NCBI GenBank assembly: GCA_022749755.1
Contig: CM040449.1
Coordinates: forward strand, 4,545,157 to 4,609,156
DNA length: 64,000 nucleotides
DNA from: Azadirachta indica
Lineage: Eukaryota; Streptophyta; Magnoliopsida; Sapindales; Meliaceae
Reading direction: 5' to 3'
Shown here: piece by piece, positions 23,065 to 35,312 of the stretch
How positions within the stretch are numbered: position 1 is the first letter of the stretch
Layout: the number at the start of each line of letters is the position of its first letter
Made by a program: the position numbers and the translations under genes
Notes under the pieces: generated by a model
Told to the model about the DNA's origin: nothing
The model's input: only the letters and a program-made list of their open reading frames with translations
Database searches by the model: none

Positions 23065-25426
23065 ATGATTCTTGCAACAACTTCAAGCTTTTTTTGTTCA
23101 GTTGCGATATGCCCAGATCTCAACCAATTAGAAATCAGATACCCATCTCACTCGCGCAGGATCTTCTGCGAATTAAACCGAGTCTTAGATCCCCACAACT
23201 CAATAACCCGTCAAACTAGAAAAACGTAAGTAAACTAAGTTGCTCTGCCTTTTCACAAACACCTTCCATGCGTTGAACATAACTAGACTTGATCAACTTA
23301 ATTATTGGTTCAGGTGTGAGTGTTTTGATTTGTACAAAGAACTGATACCGTACAATGAGGCATGGTCCTGGCAGAAAAGCATAGTGAAGGAAAAGAAGGC
23401 GTTGATTGAAAGAAATGAAGAATGTCCAGACACGCTGATTATTCTACAACATGGTTCTGTTTATACAATGGGTACCGGTAGCTCAGAAGCGTATCTTAAT
23501 TTTGATATAAAGGACCCTCCTTTTCAAGTTTATCGAACGGAACGTGGAGGTGAAGTTACCTATCATGGTCCCGGTCAGGTGATAAGCATTTTTTTTGCAT
23601 ATGATTTCTTTGAATTTAGTTCCAAATTGACATGCTTGTATTAGTAGCTATGTCATCTCATTTTGTTAATTTCTATTCTCAGTAGTATGCATCATTTTAC
23701 AATTGGCATCAACTAGTCTCTGTTTACAATATTATTAGCTGACATGTACGAATTTACTAGCGAAAATAGAATGTAAAGTTTGGACCTTTTTATAAATAGA
23801 GCACATTGTTGTGAATTGCAGAACATTCTATGGCCTAACAATTTGCTGCACACAACTTGAATATGAGGATAATGTATTCATCATCATTTGGAAGCTTGAA
23901 TCAAAATTCTCATTGTTGTGTTGTAACTTGGAATCTTTTACCCTTCATGGTTGCATGGGGATCACAAAATCAAAGTTAATTCAGTTTGCAAATTAATCTC
24001 TTGTTTTATTTTGTATACCTAATTTGTAATGCATATATTGTGCTTTAGCTAGTGATGTACCCCATCATCAATTTGCGAAATCACAAGATGGATCTTCATT
24101 GGTACCTCAGGGCACTTGAGGAGGTTGTCATTCGTGTTCTTCTTTCAACATTTTCTATCAAGGCCTCCCGGCTCGAGGATTTAACGGGTGTTTGGGTTGG
24201 TAAATACATTTAGTCACTTTTACTCTGTGTATTTGACCTTATAATCCTGGTGCTCCTGCTATTTGGCAGTTTATGCATGTGTAACTATGGTAAGAAGGTG
24301 ACTTTGAATATAGATGTCTTTCTTCTCTTAAACTTCTTGTCATTTACAAATTAGACATAGTACAAAGTATTCTTTCTTGAATCTACAATATATTCACTGA
24401 GATAACACAGAATCTTTCATATGCCCTATTCCTAACCCATAATTTGTATTCCAAATTTGCAACACATTTCATACTATTTCCTAAGCATTTAGGAGTTATA
24501 TTCAGCTTTTTGAGGTGACTCACTTTTTAGGATTTTTCAAGTTGATATTCTCTTTTCCCAAATATAGTGATGGTTACTTTATCTCTTTCCAAAAGTTTAT
24601 TAATTTCCAGCTTCGCAAATTAATTTTTCTGGAGTTAAATCTTTGAAGATGTAGAACTACTTGTACAGTAAATCAAGCTCATTGCTGACTTGGCTATTAA
24701 TTATTGTCCCATTAAGTGAGGTAATATGGATTGGCTACAAATGACCCAATGTATACCGTCCTATAGGTCCATCATTTTCTGTTGTGACTCAGGTGAGCCA
24801 TAGAAAAACATATTATCTGAGGAAACTTATAGGAAAATTCAGTTTTGTAAATTTATTAGCAAGTTTTATGATTCTGTGGAACAAGGACTTGATATGTGCC
24901 ATCTTGGTTATATCTTGGGAAACAGGTAGGTTTACAACCTTGTTAGTGCCTTTAGTTACATCTTGTGATAGCAATCTACCATCACATCTGACTCTTTGTG
25001 GAGAGAATTTAACTCTCTCTCCCTGATTCCATGTTCATTGGAAGAAAGACTGACTCCATTAACTGCATTCTGTTGATGTGTTTTTCCTTTCTGAATTCTA
25101 CTATAGGAAATCAGAAACTGGCAGCGATAGGAATACGGGTATCTCAGTGGGTTACATATCATGGCTTAGCACTGAATGTCACCACAGATCTAACACCCTT
25201 TCATTGGATAGTTCCATGTGGGATACAAAATCGTCAGGTTGGAAGCATAAAGGAGTTGCTAAGAGAAAGTCGGTCATTCCCAGCAGATTTCCGTGATCCT
25301 GATGACTGTGAGCTGCTTTATATTACTCACAATTCTTTGATCAAGGAGTTTTCTGAAGTTTTTCAGCTTGATATCCACCACAAGACCCTCCCCATGACAG
25401 CTTTTCGACAAAAACAAGAAGCTTAG
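23065..25426 (+). CDS. LIP2P: octanoyltransferase LIP2p, plastidial
   Basis: Four exons (23065-23225, 23314-23578, 24049-24199, 25107-25426) encode 298 residues. LipB/LIP2 transfers the octanoyl group from acyl carrier protein to lipoyl domains, the first step in making the lipoyl cofactor of pyruvate dehydrogenase E2. Residues 1-~53 ([16 protein letters not shown]...) look like a transit peptide. The conserved core follows: a CECFDLYKE start, [35 protein letters not shown], and [16 protein letters not shown] with the conserved Lys at ~196. [11 protein letters not shown] has the catalytic Cys at ~230. The close match to the Arabidopsis plastid paralogue, together with the transit-like N terminus, favours LIP2p over mitochondrial LIP2. 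The start is chosen because it splices in frame (AAA AC|G TGT) to exon 2 and gives a targeting peptide. Confidence 0.93.
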
Positions 25427-26254
25427 TCACTAGGGAACTTTTAGTTGAAGTATTGTGTACAACAAGAAAGAATGAGAGTCAAAAACAAAAATTCCAAAAA
25501 GATAATCTCTATGGTTTATGTGATGTTCCAAATGCGTGACTTGGTTAATTGAGCTCCAGCAAATCCAGCAGGAATGTGCTATTGATTTCCCGTGCCTATA
25601 ATTCTACTCTGACATTTCTAAACCTCAAATGGTTACCATGCCAAATCCAAATCTGTTGCTTCTGTGTCGAATGTATCTTAACATATGCTTGAAATTTTGG
25701 CAGAAATGATCTGGCCACGGCATAATTTAGTTAAGTTTTTCTTAGACATTTGCAAACATGTTTCTGTTGGATTCAAAAGGTGGTACCATCCTCGCCGAAT
25801 TTTATGTATTCTGTGTAACATTCAGGGGTGAAATTTTGTTAAGAGTTCGGATGCACATAAAAATTTTATTTGGTTTCTGGATTAATCCTTTCATTATGTT
25901 GGGATAAAACTTTAGCGGACTGCAATCGCATTTTGTGCTAAACGAATTCAAAATGTACATTTTTTTCCGTTGGGAGTGCAAAATCATAAACGCTTATATA
26001 ATACACTCATTGGCAGGCCGTTTCGGGTCGTTATCGCGCCTTTCTTTTTACAAGGCCACCATCCTACAGAATTTTCGCTACATATTCCCCAGAGAGAGGG
26101 ACATGGACCTTCAGTAGAAGGTCTTTGGAGTTTGGGTAAGGTACTCTTCACAATTGGAGCGGGGCTTAAAAGAGTTTTTCATTTCCTTATGCCCGATTCC
26201 ACCGGCTTTTCTTCATTTCAACATTTTGGAAAACCAGAAGATCCTTATTGGGAG
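25427..26254. other. LIP2p 3' flank and PPR gene 5' flank
   Basis: AT-rich non-coding sequence. From 25970 to 26254 a frame is open into the PPR gene, with one in-frame ATG at 26189. This stretch has no PPR similarity that I can see and is probably 5' UTR. Translation could begin at 26189 instead of 26255. Confidence 0.4.
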
Positions 26255-27454
26255 ATGGCTGAATGTATTGCTAGGTCTTTGAGCTACTGCTTATTCCACA
26301 ATTTCAAATTATCACCTACAAGTCATCTTGAGAAACTGACATTCAATCTTCCTCAATGCTCCTTTCATCAAATGGTGGGCGTTTATGCTGGTTGTGGGAA
26401 TTATTCTCCCGTCTTTGGAGTAAATGGAAGGAGTTTCCAAGCTAAGAAAATGAAGGATAAGGATTTAATGGTGGTTTCATGTAATTCTCGACAAACTTTT
26501 CGTGTTCAAGAAGATTTGAAGGTGGAGTTCAATTATCTATGCAGTGAGAGGAAAGTAATAGCAGCTCTTGAAATTATGGAAAAGAAGGGAATTTTTTTGG
26601 ACTCTCATGATATTGTTGAGTTGCTTGAAGTTTGTAGGGATTTAAAATTGTTGGAAGACGGAAGAAGGGTTCATGAGCATGTTATGATGTCTCCATCAAA
26701 ACCCAGTTCTGTTGTGTTCAGTAGACTGGTGGAGATGTATTGTAAATTCGGTGATGCAAAGACTGCGAAAAAAGTATTTGACCAAATGTCCAGCAAGAGC
26801 TTGGATTCTTGGAATTTGTTGCTGCTAGGTTTGGCAGATAATGGGGAAGGCGAAGAAGCACTTCAAACATTTGCCCAAATGAAAGAAAATGGAGTAAGGC
26901 CAAATGAGTCTACTTTTGTTGGTGTTATTACCGCTTGTGGTTGCTTAGGTGCGGTGGAGGAAGGATTAAAACATTTTAATTCGATTAGCCAGGATTATCA
27001 TATTAATCCTACACTGGAACATTACGTTGGTATTGTCGATCTTCTTGGAAGGTCCCAGAAGATAGATGATGCTAAAGATTTTATAAGAACTATGCCAATT
27101 GAAGCACGCTCTGTCGTTTGGGAGACCCTAGAAAAGTACTCCAAAGCTGGACCAAGGCGGCAGCTTGACGAATCAGGTTCCTCCGTGCCATTTTCGGGTT
27201 TGAGACTTAGTAATAAGAAGAAGGTAAGGGAAAGCCTAATTTTGAACCAGAAGAAAGCTAGTCCGGATAGAAGCAAAGCTTATGAAAAGCTGAGGTCTTT
27301 GAGTAAGGAGGTGAGGGAAGCCGGGTATGTGCCAGAGACAAAGTATGTGCTCCGTGTTATTGACCAAGAAGCAAAAGAGAAGGCATTGATGTATCACAGT
27401 GAAAGATTAGCCATTGCTATGGGCTTATTAGTACTCCTCCTGGTACCCCCTTAA
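26255..27454 (+). CDS. DYW-type PPR protein, frameshifted near its C terminus
   Basis: An intronless gene for a PLS/DYW-class pentatricopeptide repeat protein, probably organellar; such proteins bind RNA and direct C-to-U editing. The start [19 protein letters not shown] looks like a mitochondrial or plastid presequence. A short PPR array follows ([76 protein letters not shown]). The E-like and PG-box region (EAGYVPETK) follows, and then the start of the DYW deaminase with its HSE zinc/catalytic motif. The frame ends at 27454 after 399 residues, just past [10 protein letters not shown]. The rest of the DYW domain lies in another frame at 27427-27603. The few-repeat architecture resembles the Arabidopsis At2g15690/MEF8 group. 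It is either a recent pseudogene or carries a one-base assembly error. Confidence 0.8.
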   Translation: MAECIARSLSYCLFHNFKLSPTSHLEKLTFNLPQCSFHQMVGVYAGCGNYSPVFGVNGRSFQAKKMKDKDLMVVSCNSRQTFRVQEDLKVEFNYLCSERKVIAALEIMEKKGIFLDSHDIVELLEVCRDLKLLEDGRRVHEHVMMSPSKPSSVVFSRLVEMYCKFGDAKTAKKVFDQMSSKSLDSWNLLLLGLADNGEGEEALQTFAQMKENGVRPNESTFVGVITACGCLGAVEEGLKHFNSISQDYHINPTLEHYVGIVDLLGRSQKIDDAKDFIRTMPIEARSVVWETLEKYSKAGPRRQLDESGSSVPFSGLRLSNKKKVRESLILNQKKASPDRSKAYEKLRSLSKEVREAGYVPETKYVLRVIDQEAKEKALMYHSERLAIAMGLLVLLLVPP

Positions 27455-27603
27455 GGATAATCAAGAATTTGAGGATCTGTGGGGATTGCCATAACTTTGT
27501 GAAGATACTTACGAGCATTGAGAACAGAGAGATTATAGTGAGAGACAACAAGAGGTTTCATCACTTTAAGGATGGCAAGTGTTCCTGTCGGGATTGCTGG
27601 TAA
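27427..27603 (+). pseudogene. out-of-frame remainder of the DYW domain
   Basis: Continues the PPR gene in a shifted frame. It reads [20 protein letters not shown], then a CHNFVKIL segment, a [10 protein letters not shown] segment and a terminal CSCRDCW, then TAA at 27601-27603. It restores the second zinc motif CGDCH and the C-terminal CSC that are lost from the main frame. One base appears to be missing around 27425-27427. The usual terminal Asp-Tyr-Trp is Asp-Cys-Trp (GAT TGC TGG) here. Confidence 0.8.
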
Positions 27604-28584
27604 AAACTCATTTGTTTAAGAATCTGTGGAGTTCGTTGGGTGAGCTCTTGATTCAGTTTGTCATCTGAAGACTGAAAGTGGGACTTCCGCACGCGTTAAT
27701 AGAACATTTGCATTTTTAGATTGAACCATGTTATAAAGAGGTAGCTGCAAGCGGGACAAAGAGCAAATGTTGTACGTCAGACCTCTGGCTATATGTTTCG
27801 AAGGCGTTTTGCATGTATATTAAATATGGGTTGACTGTGTATCATAAGTAGAAGTGAGATTATTTGCAAATAACACTGTTCATACAAAGATAATCACCAT
27901 TGTTTCTGTATGTTTCGCTTTGTCAACAAGGGGGTAGCGTTGCTTTTCAACGCCTTGATATGGTCTGTCCATGACCAACTCTCTTCCCCCGAAGTTTGTA
28001 TAGGATTACATCTGCATTGCCGAGTTCTTATTTGAATAAGCTACTGACGCTGTACAATGAAAAAAACTTGGAACATATTCCTCTTCAAGTAGATCTGAGG
28101 GCCGCTACATTAGCATTTTCCACTTTCCTTCTGGACAAAATTTTGCTAATATCTAACAATCTAAGCGTTCAATTCTTTTGCATAGAAATGGTCAGATATA
28201 CCAAGTGATAAAGAGAATATGCTTTCTTCAGAATTGTACTAAATTCCCTCTTTCCTTGTTGCTTCAAAATCTCATGAATACATACAGATGTGTTGCCATA
28301 TGACATGAAGAGTAGTTATCCAGCAGGATTGGGACGGTGTCAATTCACTACAGAAAAATAAAAAATTGGTGTCTAGCAAGCCAAATGCTTGTACCTATTC
28401 AGGCAGCCAAACATCTTCCAAAACTCGGTGAACGCAATTGACAGGACTAAACTTCTGGACCTCAAGATCATTAAGTCATCATCTACAGCAAAAACTAGCA
28501 TTTTCCTACATTGTACAATAGACTATCAAAAATTAAAGACACTAGCTGACGTAATAACTTAGTGAATGTATTTCTCAAGAAACG
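27604..28584. other. convergent intergenic region
   Basis: 3' flanks of the PPR gene (+) and the following minus-strand gene. No supported reading frame; the small 70-codon frame at 27996-28208 has no recognisable motif. Confidence 0.45.
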
Positions 28585-30439
28585 TTAATAGTTCTCAGCT
28601 ATAGGTCTAGAAGGAAAAAGCCTTAGAAGAAATGTCAACAATGACCAGAGGCAAACCACACCAAGGACTTGGAAAGTCACTACCATGGAAACCATTGCAG
28701 CACCTCTATCCAGCAATTCTGGGGATCTTGGAAGATCTTTCATTGAGAACATCAATCTCTCAATAAAATGAGCAGCTTTGCTCAACTGATATATTCTATA
28801 CACCTGCCAATCAAAATAGAAGTCATCTACATCTCTGGTTTTGATCTTGTGAAGATAAATTTGAAACAAGAAACTACCTCGAAAATAATAGGAATTAAGG
28901 GCCAACAAGATGACCCACGCTTGTCAAAATTTGTCTCAAATGCAAGTTGAGCTGCACAACCAACAAGAAACGGAAGCACTGCAACCAACACAGGCAGGCC
29001 AAGCATTGGCCAAGTTACATAGACAGCAAAGAGAGGGGCAACAACTTTAAAGCCCATTGTGAAGAAGGCAGAAGTTAAGTATCCCCTGAGCCCTGTGATG
29101 AGACCCCACCTCTTTGGGCTGAATTGTAAATATGGCCTCTGAACATGATCAGTGATGCGCAGAAATATTGCGAGACCAATGTAAAACATGGACTCAAAAG
29201 TCAAAGAAGCCACGATTTCTGCACAATAATTGCCATGAAAATTATCAGCAAACCTCTTTATTTTTAAAAATACCAACATATTTCAAAAAATAATAATAAA
29301 TTTACAAAGATGACACAGAAACAATTCCACGTTTGGTTTGCTAAATTAAGGATTAGCAAAGATGAGCACCAGCATTGGAATGCAAAATCATCCTCTATGA
29401 TTTGTTTTATTCCATTTTTTAGCAAGTGAATAAATATAAATCAGAAGATGAGATGCAACCAAAATAGAATGGTAGTAGTGCTGACTTTTTTTCATAACCT
29501 TGAGCAAACCAATATTTTTTACACATCTCAAAAATTTTATTTGGTTGGCTTTAGTTGATTGTCTATTGACTAGAGCACAACCAACACACTGGATTTACAA
29601 ATAGAAAAGTTACTTATCTGATCTGTATAATTGTTACCCTCCAAGCAGAAAACTAAAAGATATCTTCATAAACTCTAAATCAAGTAGATCAGCCTCTTTG
29701 CTCTAAATATCATCCACCAAATCTTATGTCAACAATCTGTGAGCTACATTGGTTCCTATACTACATTCAAAATCACATTAATCTCTAAAAGCAAAGGCCT
29801 GTATCATCTTATTTAACTACCTCACCACCTCAAAACTAGGGAACTTTGCATTTAGATTGTAAGAAGGAAAGCCGTAAGATCATTGACAATCACGATAACC
29901 TTTAACTGGCCCTAATCCCATATGATACGCAAATTTGCAGCTAGAAGAATGTGATACAAGGACAAAGAACGCATTTCATAACAAATTTTTGAGTTTAAGG
30001 CCAAGCAACACAAAGGCAAGTACTCAACCTAGGTCCATAACATACCTATGAGAATTTCGTCCTTGATGAAATTCTCTATTGCATTGCCGAGGAAAAACTG
30101 AGGAAGAATCAACGATGATAACAACGCAACAGGTGCCAAAACCCAAAGCAAGGAGCCCTTGTCTTCTTGGAACGGAGCTGACATCAATTTTCCTTCTTCC
30201 ACAAGTTGGTGAGTGAGTCCAGAAAATGAAACAGAACCCGATTTCCCTCGAAAAGGCTCCGCCCCATTAAAGCTAACAACCGGCACACCAGAATTCTCCT
30301 TAGCAGAAAGTTCCAACTTCGTGTCTGAATCAGAATTAGTCGCACACACGATAGCTGCTCTTTTCAAGGTCCACGACCCTTCAATTTTATGCTTTAAATC
30401 AGGAAAAATGTTCCCTAACGAAGAAAAAAACAGCTTCAT
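28585..30439 (-). CDS. multi-pass membrane protein of unknown function, probably plastid
   Basis: Three exons in translation order: 30046-30439, 28878-29218 and 28585-28803, giving 317 residues. The N-terminal ~80 residues are Ser/Lys-rich (MKLFFSSLGNIFPDLKHKIE...), like a transit peptide. Several hydrophobic segments follow: WVLAPVALLSSLILPQFFLG, SMFYIGLAIFL, VVAPLFAVYVTWPMLGLPVL with VAVLPFLVGCAAQLA, and MVSMVVTFQVLGVVCLWSLL. All junctions are GT-AG and the frame is continuous. It resembles conserved plant-specific uncharacterised proteins, possibly the At1g48460 type, but I assign no function. The ATG at 30439 is the first in the frame; the upstream TTG at 30484 is not used. Confidence 0.8.
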
Positions 30440-32518
30440 GAACAATCTACAACCCAAAATTATTAAGAAAATTACTTTCCTCAATTACCGCATCAACCAA
30501 ACAATAAAATTAAAGCAAAAATGAATACGCTTAAAGTAGATACATAGAGGGAGAATATACATTTGAACGCATTTCCAAAACTAACGCTTTGGCTTATCGA
30601 CCCGAACTGGCCTGAAGAAACCTAGAATTCAGATTGCAAACAGAAATGAAGAGAGTGAGTATGTGTAACAAGGATAAAATAAAAAACAGAAATGTAAAAT
30701 TGAGATTAAAATTGGAAAGCAATTGGGGCGAAATTTACTAACAATTTGATGGGAGAATAAACCATGATGATTTGATGATTTGAATTTTGGGATATGAAGT
30801 CCAACGCAAATGGATTGAACTTGCATTTTCTCGGAGGGTTTTAGCGTGGTCGCGAGTTCTTTTGTTGTATTTAATTTGACCCTTAAACCCTAACGCACTT
30901 GCTTTCAATTCAATATGTGTCCATGAATTTTTTGAGCCGTGGGACTGCATCCAGTCAAACCAATTAAAAATGGACACGTTTGACACTATAAAATGAAATT
31001 GACCCGCTTTTAAAAAGCCTAGCTTGGCCCAATTCATCAAGAGATCGGTTAGGCCCACGGCTTCTAAGGTCCAATTTCTATTTCTTTTTATTAATAATAC
31101 TAAACTAATTTGAGTGGGGGTTATTACGATTTTAAAGTTACAGTTAATTATAAATAAAAATATTAAAACAAAAATAATAAATTTTATTAAAAGTTAAGGT
31201 TATCCAATCCAACATGTTTTAATCAATTTAGACATATGTAGAAATTGTTCTTCCTCAGTCCTCTCCTACTTTTTTTTTTCAAATTCTTTGCGTTGGGCCA
31301 AGGTCAAAAACATGATGAGATTCCATATCGTCGGTGTATTTGGCATGACATGCTGTCACTCCAAAATATATAATTAACAATATTGTTTGATAGGCAATTA
31401 ATTAATATTATTATAAGACAAAAAGGAAATAAGATGAAATAATTAAATTTTTTTGATGCAATTAACCTGGGTAAGTCTAAGGGGACATGATATTCTTTTA
31501 TTGTTATTATTATTTTTTAAAACTATCTACTAAAACTATGATTTGATACGATTGGATTTTTGTCTTTGATATATAATACGATTTAATTTTATCTATCTAA
31601 ATCGTTAACTGTATTTTATCGAATATTATAAAAGATATAGGATATGATACGGATATCATTTTCAACTAACATCTTCTTATATCATTATATTCGCTATCAC
31701 GTGTCGATATATATTTACACCACGTGAAATGGGGCCGTGACTCATTAAGCGTAATGTTTGTTTTCAGATTTAGAATGAGTGAATGACCAAACGCAAGCAA
31801 TCTGGTTCTTGTTTACATATCCTATGAAATCGTTAAATACATTAAGTTAATTTTTAAAATCAGAAAAATTATGATTTTGTTCCTCGAAATATTTTATAAA
31901 TGTAAAATAACAATTATTTAATAAAATCTCAAGAAAATATTTGTTTCGCTGATCTATTAAATTAAATTTACAGCCAATTCTTCACTACTTATAATAAAAT
32001 TTATTATAACCATTACCATTATACCTGCTTTTTATAGATTACAGCACAATAAATAGAAGGAAATTTTTATAGACTTTATTTATAATAAAATTTACAATAT
32101 AATCTAGGTTGTTTATTTTTGTAACCTAAATTTAACTATAACATACTTATATTTGAATAGAAAAATAATTTTTTTTTAACTTTTTTTTAAATAAAAAAAT
32201 TCAAAGAGATTATGTATATTCTCTCTTGAAAATATCTATATTAAATTCATTTATTTCCTATCTTATAAAATCAAAATTCATTTATTGCCAATCATATAAA
32301 ATCTAAATCATCAAATTTCTACTGAATATTTTAATTTTTATAATTAATTACTTTTGAATTTATAAAGTAAAATATAAAAATAAAAAATTTTTATTTTGGT
32401 CAAAAATTTTTAAATAATCTTATGTATTAGATATATATTAATTACTTTGACGGAAGAATTAATTGCTTTAGTCTGTTCAATGATTAATTTGAAATTACTT
32501 TACTTCGATGCAACAAAT
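30440..32518. other. intergenic, becoming very AT-rich
   Basis: 30440-31050 is the probable promoter and 5' UTR of the minus-strand membrane-protein gene. From 31080 on, the sequence is over two-thirds A+T with no supported gene. A run of T lies near 31270. Confidence 0.45.
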
Positions 32519-32740
32519 TAAGAGTGGACATGGTGTGGTTTAATCAAAGTTTTTACAAACTTAAACCAATCGGTCCGATTTTAATGTTTTAGGGTAATTA
32601 TTTTTGAAAATTTTAATAATATTTACTTATACCCATAAATACAATCTAAACTAAATAATAAAATGTTTAATTAAATTTGTCATATTTTCTCAAATCAAAA
32701 ATTTAATTTCTTTATAAGTAATAAATTTTAAATGATTATT

Positions 32741-32915
32741 CAAATTCATTACTTGTAAAAAAAATAATTTTAACATATAATGATAAAATTAATTAATTCA
32801 AATTCATTATTTGTAAAGAAATTAATTTTGACATATAATATTATAGTTAATTAATTCAAATTCATTACTTATAAAGAAAATAATTTTGACATATACTAAT
32901 ATAATTAATTAATCA
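32741..32915. repeat. three 58-bp AT-rich tandem copies
   Basis: Copies begin at 32741, 32799 and 32857, each starting CAAATTCATTA and containing an 'ttttgacatataat'-like core followed by TTAATTAATT. They lie ~220 bp inside the left end of the hAT-like element, where transposase-binding subterminal repeats are usually found; that role is inferred. Confidence 0.75.
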
Positions 32916-33805
32916 ATGAAGTTAATTAATTAAATTAATGAGTTAATTAATTTGAGGATTAATTAATTTTTTCGATAAAATACTAAAATATAAACGGCAA
33001 ATAATAACAATTAATTAAGAAAATTAACTAATTAAGTGCACTTAATTCAAAATTGAAAAAATAAAACAAACATTAAAAAATAATTCAACATTCCCAAAAT
33101 AAAGAATATCAAATTAGCAACAAATTTATAACGAATAAGAAACAAAACAAGCAATAACAACATAAGTTAGCAACTAACACCTGACAGTATATATTTATAT
33201 AACTTGTACAAAAGGTAACAAAATCCAACCTGTAAAAAAAAAACAAATCTTTCAGTAAGGTAGTAAAGTAATTAAACCTTAAACATGAAATGGTAGACAA
33301 TAATAAACTTTTAATGTGTGATTTTAAAAGCCTGTATACAAAACAATCTCTAAGCAATCTACTTCTACAAAATGATAATGATTATTTAGAGATCTAACTA
33401 TTTGAGCAAAGCCAAGTATCTAGTTTCAATAAAATCATAATTAAATTATTATGTTGAATTGCACATAATTACTTTATATGTAAAAAAAAACTATAATTTC
33501 TTGCCATATTTTCTTGATATTTCTATGTGCTATAAAATCATAATTAAATCATCTAGTAATATGAATATAATGCCACTTTAATTTGAAATACAAAGTTATA
33601 AAATATAAAAATAGACATTTAAATAGCATGACATTTATATATATATATACTTTTGCAAACAATTATTAAACATAACATATATATTATAACTAACCTCAAG
33701 TCCTTATGTTGGCTTTAAAAACTCTGTATCACAATAAACGAAACTTACAAATTTATCAACTTACAAGTAAACTAATATACTGAATAATTCATTTATTTGT
33801 ATCAC

Positions 33806-33940
33806 CTGATTCGATTGCTTCAAATGTTTATGCAAACCAGAAGTTCCAACAATGTTACTTTCACAAGCAAAATTTTTATGACAATAATAACACTCAGCTT
33901 TCTTTTCCCCTAGCAACTTAGTGAAGAATTTTCCTGTAAT
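33806..33940 (-). pseudogene. BED zinc-finger fragment of a hAT protein
   Basis: On the minus strand this reads ITGKFFTKLLGEKKAECYYC, then HKNFACESNIVGTSGLHKHL and KQSNQ. The C-x2-C pair followed by GTSGLHKHLK is the signature of BED fingers found in hAT transposases and domesticated relatives. The last ligand position (C or H after HLK) is Ser or Asn here, suggesting decay. A splice-acceptor-like ttacag precedes it. No downstream transposase frame is intact. Confidence 0.7.
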
Positions 33941-34802
33941 GCAATGCTCTTATATAGGAATGGAAGGGAAATAAATTAGTTTAGTTTTCAAATTTGAAAT
34001 TAAAATTTAATTGCAATGGAATAAGATGGATAATAATTTTGAGTTAGAAAATTCAAAATTTGGTTTATAGAAAAACTTACTTGAAACAAATGCATGAAAA
34101 AAAAATCTCATTTCTTATAAACATGTTCATGCTTACAATTGTCATTAATAGTTTTAACTATTCGATTACAATACATTATGTATAAATCTATTTACCTCAA
34201 AATAATGACAAATCAATAAAATTCCTTTACGCTCAACAATAAGTCACCCACTTTCCGGATTAGCTACGCTTTTAGGGACTTCTTTCTATCAAACCTTGAA
34301 AAGATGTAGAACTTAGAGAGAAAACCTTTTAAAGAATATCTAGTGAATTTGTAAAGTGAAACTTGTGGTGTGAAGTGAGATCTTTGCACTTATTTATAGC
34401 CAAAACACCTTAGGCAAATCCCATGTCGACAAAGCACGGGAGAGATAATGAGTATATAAGATAGAAGGCTCTAACCCTTGGTAGACGCGTTTTGGGTTGA
34501 AAAACCTGAAAACAAAACCGTGACGGGCTGTGTGCCCAAAGCGGACAATATCTTTAATGGGTTAGGCTGTTACATTTCCAATGTCAAATCTCAATTTCTT
34601 ATCAAATTATGAAACTTCCTCTTCATTTGATTCATCATCCTCATTAGTATTACGTTTTTTGTAAATGAAGTCCATATAAAGAAAACAAAAGAAAAATTAA
34701 AATCAGTAAGTACAAACAAAATATAATCATAATATAAACAAATATATCTCACAAGATTAATTACCATTTTTTATAAGAAAATGACTGACAATATATGTTC
34801 AG

Positions 34803-35312
34803 AACAACTGCTGCTTCTGAGCAATAAAATAGCAGCCTTTTCTGGGCAATAAAATGCCCAGAATAGCAACTATTTCTAGGCAATAAAACGCCCAGAATAA
34901 AAGCTGTTTGCCCAAGACAGTTGCTATTCTGGGCAAGAAAAATGCCCAAAACAGCTGTTGTTCTTGGCATGAAAATGGCCCACAAACAATAGCTGTTTTT
35001 GGGCAATAAAATGCCCAGAATAGCATCTATTTTCAGGCAATAAAATGCCCAGAAAAGCTGTTGTTTTAGGCATGAAAACGGCCGAAACAATTGTTGTTCC
35101 GGGCATGAAAATGGCCCAGAAACAGCAATTGTTTTTGGGCAATAAAATGCCCAGAATAGTTACTGTTTCTCAGCAATAAAATGCCCAGAATAGCTGCTGT
35201 TTCTAGACAATAAAACTATCAAGAAACAGCAACTGTTCAAAACATTTTCCTATGTAGAACAATTAAAATAGTTGTTGTTTCTGGGCAATTTTCTTGCCCA
35301 AAAACAGTCTCT
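34803..35312. repeat. hairpin minisatellite, ~34-39-bp units
   Basis: About 12-14 units vary around GGGCAATAAAATGCCC + AGAATAGCTGCTGTTTCT. Each unit contains its own inverted pair (GGGCA...TGCCC) and could form a small hairpin. Variants have GGCATGAAAATGGCC. The apparent reading frames here occur in several frames at once, so they are a by-product of the repeat. Confidence 0.9.

Noticed and set aside
25970..26188. Upstream extension of the PPR frame
   Set aside because: It begins at TTG and shows no PPR or targeting features; treated as 5' UTR.
33109..33357. 82-codon minus-strand ORF
   Set aside because: AT-rich Phe/Leu/Cys-biased frame inside the decayed hAT-like element, not a conserved protein.
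34761..35142. Three overlapping minus-strand ORFs of 72-109 codons
   Set aside because: They lie in the hairpin minisatellite and are open in several frames at once; they are repeat by-products.
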